DNA of 64,000 nucleotides from Reticulitermes speratus (GCA_021186555.1 JAJKFL010000039.1:41798610-41862609), one strand, 5' to 3'. Shown: positions 10,113 through 25,200, numbered from the stretch's first letter. The notes: generated by a model from the letters alone, not told the origin. Numbers and translations: made by a program.

Positions 10113-13100
10113 GTAAGTACACGCAGTTGTGTTCATTCTGGCAAAATATTAAATATTTTAACATAGATTTGGAGGCATATTTCAGCCTTAACTAATTAAC
10201 TATTCCTCCGGTAACAAATAGTGAAGATGGAGGCAACGTGTTTCACCGAAACGTTGGCATTAGTCTACCAGAATACACTAAGATATACCCCGACGACAAT
10301 CTATGATAGTAATGTCACGTTGTGTCCACCGTGCATCTTGACATTAATGTCACGTTGTGTTCACCGTGCATCTTGACATTAATGTCACGTTGTGTCCACC
10401 GCGCATCTTGACATTAATGTCACGTTGTGTTCACCGTGCATCTTGACATTAATTTCACGTTGTGTTCATCGTGCATCTTGACATTAATGTCACGTTGTGT
10501 TCACCGTGCATCTTGACATTAATGTCACGTTGTGTTCACCGTGCATCTTGACATTAATTTCACGTTGTGTTCACCGTGCATCTTGACATTAATTTCACGT
10601 TGTGTTCACCGTGCATCTTGACATTAATGTCACGTTGTGTTCACCGTGCATCTTGACATTAATTTCACGTTGTGTTCACCGTGCATCTTGACATTAATTT
10701 TCAGTTTCTTTAACCAACGAATGCAATTTCTTTTTTAATTTTTATTTTCGTATGTCTGTTCAATTCACCAATTCCGTGAATTGGTGAATTGAACAGAAAT
10801 ACGAAAATAAAAATAAAAAACTCACGGAATTGGTGAATTGAACAGAAATACGAAAATAGAAACAAAAAAATTCACGGAATTGGTGAATTGAACAGAAATA
10901 CGAAAATAAAAATAAAAAATTTCACGGAATTGGTGAATTGAACAGAAATACGAAAATAAAAATAAAAAAATTTCACGGAATTGGTGAATTGAACAGAAAT
11001 ACGAAAGTAAAAATAAAAAAAATTCATGGAATTGGTGAATTGAACAGAAATACGAAAATAAAAATAAAGAAAATTTCACGGAATTGGTGAATTGAACAGA
11101 AATACGAAAATAAAATAAAAAAAATTTCACGGAATTGGTGAATTGAACAGAAATACGAAAATAGAAATAAAAACTGCATTCGTTGGTTAAAAAAACTGAA
11201 AATTAATCTATAATACTGTTTTACAAAACACTATTATACATCATTGTTACACGTAAACAATACATCTTCAGAGTAACAGCAGTCTGTATTTAAGTATTTT
11301 CGTAAGGCTATTTTAAAGTTTGCATTTACATTCTTAAGGACTGTCAGACTAACGTGATAAACTATAGAAAATTTTGATTCCAGCATAAAATGTACTTTTT
11401 TTGAAAACAAGAACAGGTTAGCATTTGGTCTACGAAGATGGTGCTTATTACTTGTATTTATATTGGGTATAGATAAATTTGTTTTGAAATTATTCTTCAT
11501 TACTGACAGTGAAGTTTATTAATGATAATATATATTGGCATGGAACAGGTAAGATCTCTGGTTGTTTAAATAAACATTTTACTGTTAACCAAATTTGAAC
11601 ACCTCCAACACACCCACACACTGCTCTAATTCAAACTGTGACAGTTCTGTCCGCTAAACTTACGCATTGCACGCAGAATTTTCGTCAGTTCTATATAAAC
11701 AAGAGGTCAAAATATTGTTAAGTAATTGTTTTATGCAACAACAATTGACGTACTGCCTGATGATGGATCAGTAAGGTCTGAAACATGTAGGAGTGTAGTG
11801 TTTTAAATATATTACTGTATCGTGAATCTGCGACAATTATGTGCATTTGTTGTAATAGGTAAAAATCGAGTTATAATGCACGGAATGGAAAATATAAAAT
11901 TTGTTTAAATGGACTTTTAGATGACGTTCCGGGTTGTCACTGGACATAATTCTGACAAATTTTAGGTTGTGTTCACCGTGCATTTTGAATAATTCTGACA
12001 AATTTTAGGGTGTGTTCACCGTGCATTTTGAATAATTCTGACAAATTTTAGGTTGTGTTCACTGTGCATTTTGAATAATTCTGACAAATTTTACGTTGTG
12101 TTCACCGTGCATTTTGAATAATTCTGACAAATTTTACGTTGTGTTCACCGTGCATTTTGAAAAATTCTGACAAATTTTACGTTGTGTTCACCGTGCATTT
12201 TGAATAATTCTGACAAATTTTAGGTTGTGTTCACTGTGCATTTTGAATAATTCTGACAAATTTTAGGTTGTGTTCACTGTGCATTTTGAATAATTCTGAC
12301 AAATTTTACGTTGTGTCACCGTGCATTTTGAATAATTCTGACAAATTTTAGGGTGTGTTCACCGTGCATTTTGAATAATTCTGACAAATTTTAGGGTGTG
12401 TTCACCGTGCATTTTGAATAATTCTGACAAATTTTACGTTGTGTTCACCGTGCATTTTGAATAATTCTGACAAATTTTACGTTGTGTTCACCGTGCATTT
12501 TGAATAATTCTGACAAATTTTAGGTTGTGTTCACCGTGCATTTTGAATAATTCTGACAAATTTTAGGTTGTGTTCACTGTGCATTTTGAATAATTCTGAC
12601 AAAATTTAGGTTGTGTTCACCGTGCATTTTGAATAATTCTGACAAATTTTAGGTTGTGTTCACCGTGCATTTTGAATAATTCTGACAAATTTTAGGTTGT
12701 GTTCACTGTGCATTTTGAATAATTCTGACTAGTTTTACGTTGTGTCCACCGTGCATTTTGAATAATTGTGGCAAATTTTACGTTGTGTTCACCGTGTATT
12801 TTGAATAATTCTGACAAATTTTACGTTGTGTTCACCGTGCATTTTGAATAATTGTGGCAAATTTTACGTTGTGTTCACCGTGCATTTTGAATAATTGTGG
12901 CAAATTTTACGTTGTGTTCACCGTGTATTTTGAATAATTGTGGCAAATTTTACGTTGTGTTCACTGTGCATTTTGAATAATTGTGGCAAATTTTACGTTG
13001 TGTTCACTGTGCATTTTGAATAATTGTGGCAAATTTTACGTTGTGTTCACCGTGTATTTTGAACAATTGTGGCAAATTTTACGTTGTGTTCACCGTGCAT

Positions 13101-16100
13101 TTTGAATAATTGTGGCAAATTTTACGTTATGTTCACCGTGCATTTTGAATAATTCTGACAAATTTTACGTTGTGTTCACCGTGCATTTTGAATAATTGTG
13201 GCAAATTTTACGTTGTGTTCACCGTGTATTTTGAATAATTGTGGCAAATTTTACGTTGTGTTCATCGTGCATTTTGAATAATTGTGGCAAATTTTACGTT
13301 GTGTTCACCGTGCATTTTGAATAATTGTGGCAAATTTTACGTTGTGTTCACCGTGCATTTTGAATAATTGTGGCAAATTTTACGTTGTGTTCACTGTGCA
13401 TTTTGAATAATTGTGGCAAATTTTACGTTGTGTTCACCGTGCATTTTGAATAATTCTGACAAATTTTACGTTGTGTTCACCGTGCATTTTGAATAATTGT
13501 GGCAAATTTTACGTTGTGTTCACCGTGCATTTTGAATAATTCTGACAAATTTTACGTTGTGTTCACCGTGCATTTTGAATAATTCTGACAAATTTTACGT
13601 TGTGTTCACCGTGCATTTTGAATAATTCTGACAAATTTTACGTTGTGTTCACCGTGCATTTTGAATAATTCTGACAAATTTTACGTTGTGTTCACCGTGC
13701 ATTTTGAATAATTCTGACAAATTTTACGTTGTGTTCACCGTGCATTTTGAATAATTCTGACAAATTTTACGTTGTGTTCACCGTGCATTTTGAATAATTG
13801 TGGCAAATTTTACGTTGTGTTGACCGTGCATTTTGAATAATTCTGACAAATTTTACGTTGTGTTCACCGTGCATTTTGAATAATTCTGACAAATTTTACG
13901 TTGTGTTCACCGTGCATTTTGAATAATTCTGACAAATTTTACGTTGTGTTCACCGTGCATTTTGAATAATTCTGACAAATTTTACGTTGTGTTCACCGTG
14001 TATTTTGAACAATTGTGGCAAATTTTACGTTGTGTTCACCGTGCATTTTGAATAATTCTGACAAATTTTACGTTGTGTTCACCGTGCATTTTGAATAATT
14101 CTGACAAATTTTACGTTGTGTTCACCGTGCATTTTGAATAATTCTGACAAATTTTACGTTGTGTTCACCGTGCATTTTGAATAATTCTGACAAATTTTAC
14201 GTTGTGTTCACCGTGCATTTTGAATAATTCTGACAAATTTTACGTTGTGTTCACCGTGCATTTTGAATAATTCTGACAAATTTTACGTTGTGTTCACCGT
14301 GCATTTTGAATAATTGTGGCAAATTTTACGTTGTGTTCACCGTGCATTTTGAATAATTCTGACAAATTTTACGTTGTGTTCACCGTGCATTTTGAATAAT
14401 TCTGACAAATTTTACGTTGTGTTCACCGTGCATTTTGAATAATTCTGACAAATTTTACGTTGTGTTCACCGTGCATTTTGAATAATTCTGACAAATTTTA
14501 CGTTATGTTCACCGTGTATTTTGAACAATTGTGGCAAATTTTACGTTGTGTTCACCGTGCATTTTGAATAATTCTGACAAATTTTACGTTGTGTTCACCG
14601 TGCATTTTGAATAATTCTGACAAATTTTACGTTGTGTTCACCGTGCATTTTGAATAATTCTGACAAATTTTACGTTGTGTTCACCGTGCATTTTGAATAA
14701 TTCTGACAAATTTTACGTTGTGTTCACCGTGCATTTTGAATAATTCTGACAAATTTTACGTTGTGTTCACCGTGCATTTTGATAACATTCAACAATTACA
14801 CCAACAAATGCAGTTTATTTCTTAAGCATGTCCAATAACCCTACATATGTTTCGGCTGCAATAGAATCATCATCAGGGGTTCAAAGTCACGTTAAATTCA
14901 ACATTGACTAATCCATTTGGTATCACCACTTATACACCACAATTTATGTGACCTTGAACCCCTAATGATAGTTCTATTACAGCCGAAACATATGTAGGGT
15001 TAATGGATATACTTAAGAAATAAATTGCATTTGTTGGTTTAATTCTTAAATACTTCTGACAGTTTTCTTTTATAAAGTAAAAATCTTCCCACTGTTGGAA
15101 GTATTTCTTCGGCCTCAGCGCTTACCTCTACCATGCATAGAACACAACGTATCGTAACAATGTAGACGGTACTGGGGTGTGACTCACTCAGTCACTAAAT
15201 CACACCAGCGTATAAGTTAGATATGCTGACAGTTGCAGTCTATACTAGTTATATGCTCATACTGACCCGTTTCAGCTGACTTCGTCCACAGATGTTCCGT
15301 GAAAGACCCAGAATTCGACGCTTGCGTCTTGAAGAGTGCGAAGGAGACAGTTCCTCATATGATAGATGGTGAGTAGTTGGGTGTCCGCGCGGTCTGGGTG
15401 TTTCACAGCTGGGTGTCCGAGCGGTCTGGGTTTTACAGCTGACTGTAGTCCAGCTGAGGCGCACCAATTTAAATTTCTGATATACTCTGGGCTAAACTGT
15501 GGATGACATCTGTGGCTACTTCAGCCCTTCTGGGCTAAATGTGGATGACATCTGTGCTACTTCAGCCCTTCTGGGCTAAACTGTGGATGACATCTGTGGC
15601 TACTTCAGCCCTTCTGGGCTAAACTGTGGATGACATCTGTGGCTACTTCAGCCCCTTCTGGGCTAAACTGTGGATGACATCTGTGGCTACTTCAGCCCCT
15701 TCTGGGCTAAACTGTGGATGACATCTGTGGCTACTTCAGCCCCTTCTGGGCTAAACTGTGGATGACATCTGTGGCTACTTCAGCCCCTTCTGGGCTAAAC
15801 TGTGGATGACATCTGTGGCTACTTCAGCCCTTCTGGGCTAAACTGTGGATGACATCTGTGGCTACTTCAGCCCCTTCTGGGCTAAACTGTGGATGACATC
15901 TGTGGCTACTTCAGCCCCTTCTGGGCTAAACTGTGGATGACATCTGTGGCTACTTCAGCCCCTTCTGGGCTAAACTGTGGATGACATCTGTGGCTACTTC
16001 AGCCCTTCTGGGCTAAACTGTGGATGACATCTGTGGCTACTTCAGCCCTTCTGGGCTAAACTGTGGATAACATCTGTGGCTACTTCAGCCCCTTCTGGGC

Positions 16101-19100
16101 TAAACTGTGGATGACATCTGTGGCTACTTCAGCCACTTCTGGGCTAAACTGTGGATGACATCTGTGGCTACTTCAGCCCCTTCTGGGCTAAACTGTGGAT
16201 GACATCTGTGGCTACTTCAGCCCCTTCTGGGCTAAACTGTGGATGACATCTGTGGCTACTTCAGCCCCTTCTGGGCTAAACTGTGGATGACATCTGTGGC
16301 TACTTCAGCCCCTTCTGGGCTAAACTGTGGATGACATCTGTGGCTACTTCAGCCCCTTCTGGGCTAAACTGTGGATGACATCTGTGGCTACTTCAGCCCC
16401 TTCTGGGCTAAACTGTGGATGACATCTGTGGCTACTTCAGCCCCTTCTGGGCTAACTCAACCGGGATAAAGAGATTGACGACAATACGTGGCGATCACTA
16501 CGGACGTATTTGTGAACAGAATGGCCACACGATTGGGGGGGGGGGACACAGGGTTCCCAAATTTTTCGGTCCACCGCCCCCTTGGTTCCATATACACACC
16601 CACAGCGCCCCCCCCACCTTTTTTAAAAAACATAAATATGCTTTTGTTTCCGCTTTTATTTTATATTTAAATAATCGTTTAAATAAAATTACAAGAGTTA
16701 AACTTAATGTTTTATGTGTTAATTAATAAATTAAAATTTATTATATTTTTTATAATTAACAATAATTCATCTAGCAATAGTTTATTTAAAAAATATGTGC
16801 TTGAATAAAATTCGTAAATTAAAATACTAAGAAATTTAGTTCATTTTTTATTTTTAACACAAAAATTACTTTATTTCAATTTTATTATAAAAATAAACGC
16901 ACTACTTGTCTACTAGCGCCCCCCTGTGATAATAACAGCGCTCCCTTCCACCTCTCGTACCTACTAGCGCCCACCTTGGTAATCTCACCGCCCACCAGAG
17001 GCGGTACCGCCCACTTTGGGAACCACTGAGCTAGAAGAAGATGTGCAAGGTGTCTAATCCACGAAACGTGCTTCCTAAAGCTGCACGCAGCAGTGGCTAA
17101 AACTGCGAGCAGTGGGCCAGTTTGCAATGAATTAGAATAACCGGCTATATATATATATATATATAATATATTATATATTAACATACGAATGCATAGACTG
17201 CAAGTAGGGTGACTACCCTTACAGCCGAGTGACTACCCTTACAGCCGAGTGACAGCTCTGGGGACCAGACGGCGCGACGCGCCATGTCATACTGCGGGGT
17301 AGTTCATTGATGGTAAAGCGGCCAGGACGTGACGCCGACAATTCACACTCATGTATTACCGAGCTTATGAATGCATGGAGCTCTATCTCCACTCCCCCCC
17401 CCCCAAACGTCCGCATTGCGTTATGCTCCTTTAAGAAGAGGGAAAATAAAAAAAGTCCACAAATTCAGGCTCTACATTGCTAGCAATTTTTCATATCCCT
17501 GGGGGTGGGGTTGTCTAGCTGTCGGCTAAGAGCCTTAACAACCGGAAGTCCACTTGGCATCCTCACGTCAAGTCATCAACGTTTCAACGTTGTTTCAGAA
17601 GCAGGTGAAGATAGCGTTGTTCGCGTAAACGCCACGAAGACGTTTGTGGAAGCAGAGGTATAGCTCCACTCATTCTTAACCTCGGCATTACATGGAGGTG
17701 GTCAACTTCACGCCATGTGCCGCTTTTCCGCCGGGAAGAAGCCCCGGAGTGCCTCACAGCCGGTCTGGACGTTTCGGAGAAGTGAAAAATCTCTTGCCCG
17801 TGGCGGCAATCGAAATACATATAAAGACATAATGAATATATGGCTGAAAGAGCGGCCAAGCAAACTCACAACTTACTGTCCTGCTGCAGTTTATGGTTCT
17901 CCGTGTTCCTGTGAGACTTCCAGCACACGTGACTACACAGCACGTGTGCATTAATGTTGTTCTACAGGAACATAGTAGGTCGGGTTAGCTCAGTCCGGTA
18001 TAGTGACTCGCTACGCGCTGGACGGTCCGGGGATCGAATCCCGGTGAGGGCGAGATTTTCAGCATCCGTCCACACCGGCCCTGGGGCCTACCCAGCCTGC
18101 TATAAAATGGGTACCGGGTCTCTTTCCTGGGGGTAAAGCGGCCGGGGCGTGGCGTTGACCACCCACCCCCAACTAGTGCCAAGGTTAAAGAAAGAGTAGA
18201 GCTATACGTCTACTCCCCCTCTGGGCCTTCATGGCTTGTTCTAGGGAGACCTTTACCTTTACCTACAGGAACACAAAGAAGCACATAGTCACTATATGTG
18301 TAATTCTTGAGCTAGAAACAACCTGACACATATGATGTGTGTATGTATGTATGTATGTATGTGTGTACGTATGTACATATGTATGTATGTATGTATTTAT
18401 GTATGTATGTATGTACCTATGTATGTATATACGTATGTATGTGCTTAGCTGTGTACCACATTTCTCACGCCTCCTGCCAAATCTTTCACTGTTACCGCTG
18501 TCAAAACAACAGCCAAACAATTTGTTCGCATGGTCGCCATGTTTTTACAATACACCAATCGTGAACCTGCCCCAGCTGGCCGCAGTGTCGCTCCCAACCC
18601 ACAAACTCGCCCGCGCCCACCATTTTGTTGTTACTAAATGTACAAAATTACAGGGCACAGTACAGTCTGGATGTTCGTGATTGATTGCGAGCCGTTAACA
18701 CCGTCACGAACTTTGGAATCACTAACAGTAAGAGCCATTTACAACGGAAGACGACTATGCGGCACCAACAGCATAAGAAATGCGAGCAACAAAAATATAG
18801 AATAACGTCAACACACGTACAAGGCACGATAGTTTGATTTTAATAAGCGCGGGCACACTTCTGAAACACAAAATGCATCAAACGATGGAAGGACAGTCTT
18901 ACATCACTTATAGAGCGACACAGCTTGGTTGAGCTGACGGTGATTTGCGCAACATCAGGAGGGGTGGGGAAAGCCGAGCCACCAGGGACGTAGTTTCATC
19001 CCGTTTCGTCGAAACCACTCACGATAGGTCGAAAAAAAAAACTGATATTACAGAGGGTAGTCACGAAAATTCGGTATCCCGAACATCGATGTTCACGAAC

Positions 19101-22100
19101 TTCGAGACTCTACTGTACTGGAATTGGGTTTGCATCTAGTGGTATAATATCCACGCCAGGTTTCGTGAAATTCGACCGGTTGTTTGAAAAACCGAGGCGC
19201 AGACAGGTTGGTGTACTTGTGAGATCACTTGCATGAATTAGGATAGGAGTTCTTATTTCTGGACTTGTCATGATGAGGTTGGACGTTGCAGGTTTAAAGC
19301 AATACCATATCCCAGTGCTCGATCCGCTGTACGTCACGGAGGTCAGGGCGGTCGATGGAGACTTGGACATGGCTGCACTGAACGTGAAAGTTGAGGGAAT
19401 CAGGAACATCATTATAAAAAGCGCCAGGTAAGGCAGCCACTTTGAATGACCTGCTTGCTCACATTACCGGATAAAAACTACAAACATGGACAAGGTAAGG
19501 ACAGGACGAATTGAGGCAATACCAGTTATCATCCGGCCAGGAGTATTCTGCCTCCATGTTTGCGATTTTAACACACAGAGATTAAAACACACAGACATAC
19601 AGAGTATACACAAAAGAATGGTGCAGTTTCCCTTTATTCACCATTGAAACCGCACCATTCTTTTGTGTATACCCTGTATTACTTCGCGATTTCTTTTGCA
19701 GGGGAGTGAAAATTGTTATCTCATATTAAGGGAAGAACATAGATTGAATTAGAGAACAGAGTTCTAAGGAAGGTATTTGGAACTAAGCAGATATCATTCA
19801 ACGCCCTTTGGCACTGAAGAGGGCACGTCGTGCGCAGTTGGTTGAGGCACTGCGCTACAAGCCCGGAAGGTCGCGGGTTCGATTCCCCGATGGTGTCACT
19901 GGAATTTTTCATTGACATAATCCTTCCGGTCGCATTATGGCCCTGGGGTCGACTCAGCTTTAAAAGAAATGAGTACCAGGAATATTTCCTGGAGGGTAAA
20001 TGCGGCCGGTGCGTAGGGCTGACAACCTTACCACCTTCATGCGCCGATTGTCTAGAAATTTGGAAGCCTCAACCTTCTGGAACTCTAAGGGCCTGTCCAG
20101 GCCTGCGAACTGCAACGCTCAGCTGCACCTTTGTGTCTGTCCACAGGTTTGATTTAGACAAGAAGGAGATCACTGTGGAGACGGTAGTGCCTGAGGCACA
20201 CTTCAGCGGCAACTATGAAGTCAAAGGCAAACTGCTGGCTCTCCCTATAGTTGGCAAAGGACCCTTAGACTCTAAATTCTGTGAGTCTCCACAACAACTA
20301 CTTACCACTAGCGTAACTAACCTTTCGTCGAAAAGGCTTTCCTTAAATGATGAAAATTCTGATGCGTTTATTACAAAATGTGTCTGAATTAAAATTGTTT
20401 ATGTTAGCTTAACAAAGCAATCAGTAGCAAATTATACTTTCTGTTCAACGTGCATTTTGATATAACTCAACATTTAAACAAAAAAATTCATTTTATTTCT
20501 TAATCATGTACAATAACCCTACACATGTTTCGGCTGCAATAGAATCATCAGGGGTTCAAGGTCACGTTCACTTCAACATTCTGTTCAACATATGTAGGGT
20601 TATTGGACATGATTAAGAAATAAAATGCATGTGTTGGTTTAATTGTTGAGTGACATCATTAGGAAGTAACCACAGAGTTTCTCTCTTGTGTCCCCGAGAC
20701 CGGCAGCCATTAGGTCATGTCCCAGCGGATTCAGGCTTCCTATGCCTTAGGTCTGCTGTGATCGGTGAAAGGAGCGTCTAGACAAATACATTCTAGAATA
20801 TTCTGACGAAGGTATGTAACACTGAGAAATAATTGTCTTCTGGACTTTGTACATCGTCTGGATAAAATATAAAATATAAAATCACGACGTTTCGGAAGCT
20901 GGTCCTTCTTCCGTCTTCAGGTAATGTGACCCTTAGACCGAGCTAACCTCAATCACTGGACAACTTCAGCCGGTAAAAACACAGCTCAGATGGGTCCCTT
21001 AGACCGAGCTAACCTCAATCACTGGACAAACTTCAGCCGGTAAAAACACAGCTCAGATGGGTCCCTTAGACCGAGCTAACTCAATCACTGGACAACTTCA
21101 GCCGGTAAAAACACAGCTCAGATGGGTCCCTTAGACCGAGCTAACCTCAATCACTGGACAACTTCAGCCGGTAAAAACACAGCTCAGATGGGTCCCTTAG
21201 ACCGAGCTAACCTCAATCACTGGACAACTTCAGCCGGTAAAAACACAGCCCAGATGGGTCCCTTAGACCGAGCTAATCTCAATCACTGGACAACTTCAGC
21301 CGGGAAAAATCACAGCCCAGATGGGTCCCTTAGACCGAGCTAACGTCAATCACTGGACAACTTCAGCCGGTAAAAACACAGCCCAGATGGGTCCCTTAGA
21401 CCGAGCTAATCTCAATCACTGGACTACTTCAGCCGGTAAAAACACAGCCCAGATGGGTCCCTTAGACCGAGCTAACTCAATCACTGGACAACTTCAGCCG
21501 GTAAAAACACAGCCCAGATGGGTCCCTTAGACCGAGCTAACCTCAATCACTGGACAACTTCAACCCGGTAAAACCACAGCTCAGATGGGTCCCTTAGACC
21601 GAGCTAACCTCAATCACTGGACAACTTCAGCCGGTAAAAACACAGCTCAGATGGGTCCCTTAGACCGAGCTAATCATAAGCACTGGACCTCGGTCTAAGG
21701 GTCCCATCTGAGTACGTGTCTCCCCTTCATTCACCTGAAGATGGAAGAAGAACCAGCTTCCGAAACGTCGTGATTTTTTATTATTATATTTTATCCGGAC
21801 GATGGACTAAGTCCAGAAGACAATTAGTTATCAGAGGTTAAAGACGTCTGTGGAGAGACGACAAAACACATTGTGAATTGTATTCATATAAGCAGGACTG
21901 TAATTAACAAACTGAGATGAAGAATTAATAAACACTTATTAACCAACAGTTGCACTATTAAAGTAGATTGTCACTTAAAATCACTTGAAATACCCTATAT
22001 ATGTTTCGGTCGTCGAGCGACCATCATCAGGGGCTTCAATATATGTACAAACTTCACTACGCACTTTCGTTCGACGACCGAAACATATGTACGGTATTTC

Positions 22101-22224
22101 AAGTGATTTTAAGTGACAATCTACTTTAATAGTGCAACTGTTGGTTAATAAGTGTTTATTGATACCAAAATGCACGGTGAACAAAGAGTAAAGTTTCAGA
22201 TGAAGAACTTCAATAAACACACTT

Positions 22225-22261
<37 letters not shown>

Positions 22262-25200
22262 GTGCAATTCAGTAATTAATTAATTATTTATTTACTGAAA
22301 TGCACTACACTGTTTTAGTGTTTTCTTGTCCCTACACATGTTTCGGCACTTATAGTGCCATCTTCAGAGGTGTCGTCGAGAGTTCACAATCTTCATAATC
22401 TTCTATAATCAGTCACTTTCACAACTTATACTCATTGTAAGTCACTATCACTTAGTATCACTTATACTTACTGTAAGTCATATCACTTAGTATCACTTAT
22501 ACTTACTGTAAGTCACTATCACTTAGTATCACTTATACTTACTGTAATTCACTATCATTTAGTATCACTTATACTTACTGTAAGTCACTATCATTTAGTA
22601 TCACTTATACTTACTGTAAGTCACTATCACTTAGTATCACTTATACTTACTGTAAGTCACTATCACTTAGTATCACTTATACTTACTGTAAGTCACTATC
22701 ACTTAGTATCACTTATACTCATTGTAAGTCAATATCACTTAATATCACTTATACTTACTGTAAGTCACTATCACTTAATATCACTTATACTTACTGTAAG
22801 TCACTATCACTTAATATCACTTATACTTACTGTAAGTCACTATCACTTAGTATCACTTATACTTACTGTAAGTCACTATCACTTAATATCACTTATACTT
22901 ACTGTAAGTCACTATCACTTAATATCACTTATACTTACTGTAAGTCACTATCACTTAATATCACTTATACTTACTGTAAGTCACTATCACTTAATATCAC
23001 TTATACTTAATGTAAGTCACTATCACTTAGTATCACTTATACTTACTGTAAGTCACTATCACTTAATATCACTTATACATACTGTAAGTTACTATCACTT
23101 AATATCACTTATACTCATTGTAAGTCACTATCATTTAATATCACTTATACTCATTGTAAGTCACTATCACTTAATATCACTTATACTTACTGTAAGTCAC
23201 TATCACTTAATATCACTTATACTTAATATAAGTCACTATCACTTAGTATCACTTATACTTACTGTAAGTCACTATCACTTAGTATCACTTATCTTCCTGT
23301 TCGTAGTGATTAGCTTATCTTGTTTGTTGTTTTATTAAAATGACTCATTAAAAATTTTGAATTGAAGATAGTCGTAATTATTAAGATTTGTTCGACAGTT
23401 GGCTGTGTATATTAGTTGTGTGATCGTATTTGATCGTGTGCTTTGCTGTGTTGTTGATCGGGCTGTTGTGAATACGGTAATGAACCTTCGAGTGCTATAA
23501 AATGCGGGGAATTTTTAGACTAGCTGAGAAACTGTCAGCTTCTCAAGTAATACTCTGCTCAATGGAGCTGGTTACCCACCAGAAAGATGAATTTCTTAAT
23601 CTGAGTCCCGTGCTTGAATGGACATTACATTACTGGCTATATGCTGTGATATCAACAAACGAAATAAGAACCTTCCGGGCTGTGACCAGTGCTCAGACTA
23701 ATCACCTTACGCATTACTTTTGTCTCCAGACGATCTGTACGTCAAGTACGTCACGCAGTACGAGCTCAAGAAGCTGGACGACGGTGAAGAACACTTGATG
23801 CCATACAACTACACTGTGGATTTTGAGCCGAGACATGTGACGGCTACACTGGGCAATCTGTTCAACGGGAACAAAGTTCTAGGTGAGCTGCAGCTGTGTC
23901 TTGCACAGACTGCCTTCTTATCTACTGACAAATGTGTGTGAGCTGCAGCTGTGTCTTGTACAGACTGCCTTCTTATCTACTGACAATGTGTGTGAGCTGC
24001 AGCTGTGTCTTGTACAGACTGCCTTCTTATCTACTGACAAATGTGTGTGAGCTGCAGCTGTGTCTTGTACAGACTGCCTTCTTATCTACTGACAAATGTG
24101 TGTGAGCTGCAGCTGTGTCTTGTACAGACTGCCTTCTTATCTACTGACACAGGTGTGTGAGCTGCAGCTGTGTCTTGTACAGACTGCCTTCTTATCTACT
24201 GACACAGGTGTGTGAGCTGCAGCTGTGTCTTCCACAGACTGCCTTCTTATCTACTGACACAGGTGTGTGAGCTGCAGTTGTGTCTTCCACAGACTGCCTT
24301 CTTATCTACTGACACAGGTGTGTGAGCTGCAGCTGTGTCTTCCACAGACTGCCTTCTTATCTACTGACACAGGTGTGTGAGCTGCAGCTGTGTCTTGTAC
24401 AGGCTGCCTTCTTATCTACTGACACAGGTGTGTGAGCTGCAGCTGTGTCTTGCACAGACTGCCTTCTTATCTACTGACACAGATGTGTGAGCTGCAGCTG
24501 TGTCTTTTACAGACTGCCTTCTTATCTACTGACACAGGTGTGTGAGCTGCAGCTGTGTCTTGTACAGACTGCCTTCTTATCTACTGACACAGGTGTGTGA
24601 GCTGCAGCTGTGTCTTTTACAGACTGCCTTCTTATCTACTGACACAGGTGTGTGAGCTGCAGCTGTGTCTTGCACAGACTGCCTTCTTATCTACTGACAC
24701 AGGTGTGTGAGCTGCAGCTGTGTCTTGCACAGACTGCCTTCTTATCTACTGACACAGGTGTGTGAGCTGCAGTTGTGTCTTCCACAGACTGCCTTCTTAT
24801 CTACTGACACAGGTGTGTGAGCTGCAGCTGTGTCTTGCACAGACTGCCTTCTTATCTACTGACACAGGTGTGTGAGCTGCAGTTGTGTCTTCCACAGACT
24901 GCCTTCTTATCTACTGACACAGGTGTGTGAGCTGCAGTTGTGTCTTCCACAGACTGCCTTCTTATCTACTGACACAGGTGTGTGAGCTGCAGTTGTGTCT
25001 TCCACAGACTGCCTTCTTATCTACTGACACAGGTGTGTGAGCTGCAGCTGTGTCTTGTACAGACTGCCTTCTTATCTACTGACACAGATGTGTGAGCTGC
25101 AGCTGTGTCTTTTACAGACTGCCTTCTTATCTACTGACACAGATGTGTGAGCTGCAGCTGTGTCTTGCACAGACTGCCTTCTTATCTACTGACACAGGTG

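Larger units (their letters stand above)
20829..21835. mobile_element. Foldback element FB-5 containing a 66-bp minisatellite
   Basis: Left arm (20829-20925) and right arm (21731-21835) are inverted repeats of the FB-1 type (TTGTCTTCTGGACTTTGT ... GACGTTTCGG). The interior is 11-12 copies of a 66-bp unit. Near the right end the unit appears once in reverse (CTCGGTCTAAGGG, about 21690-21705), so the array is a tandem growth of part of the left arm. Hammerhead-like motifs sit at both inner ends. Confidence 0.75.

Noticed and set aside
19110..19412. 100-codon minus frame
   Set aside because: Antisense shadow of gene A exon 3.
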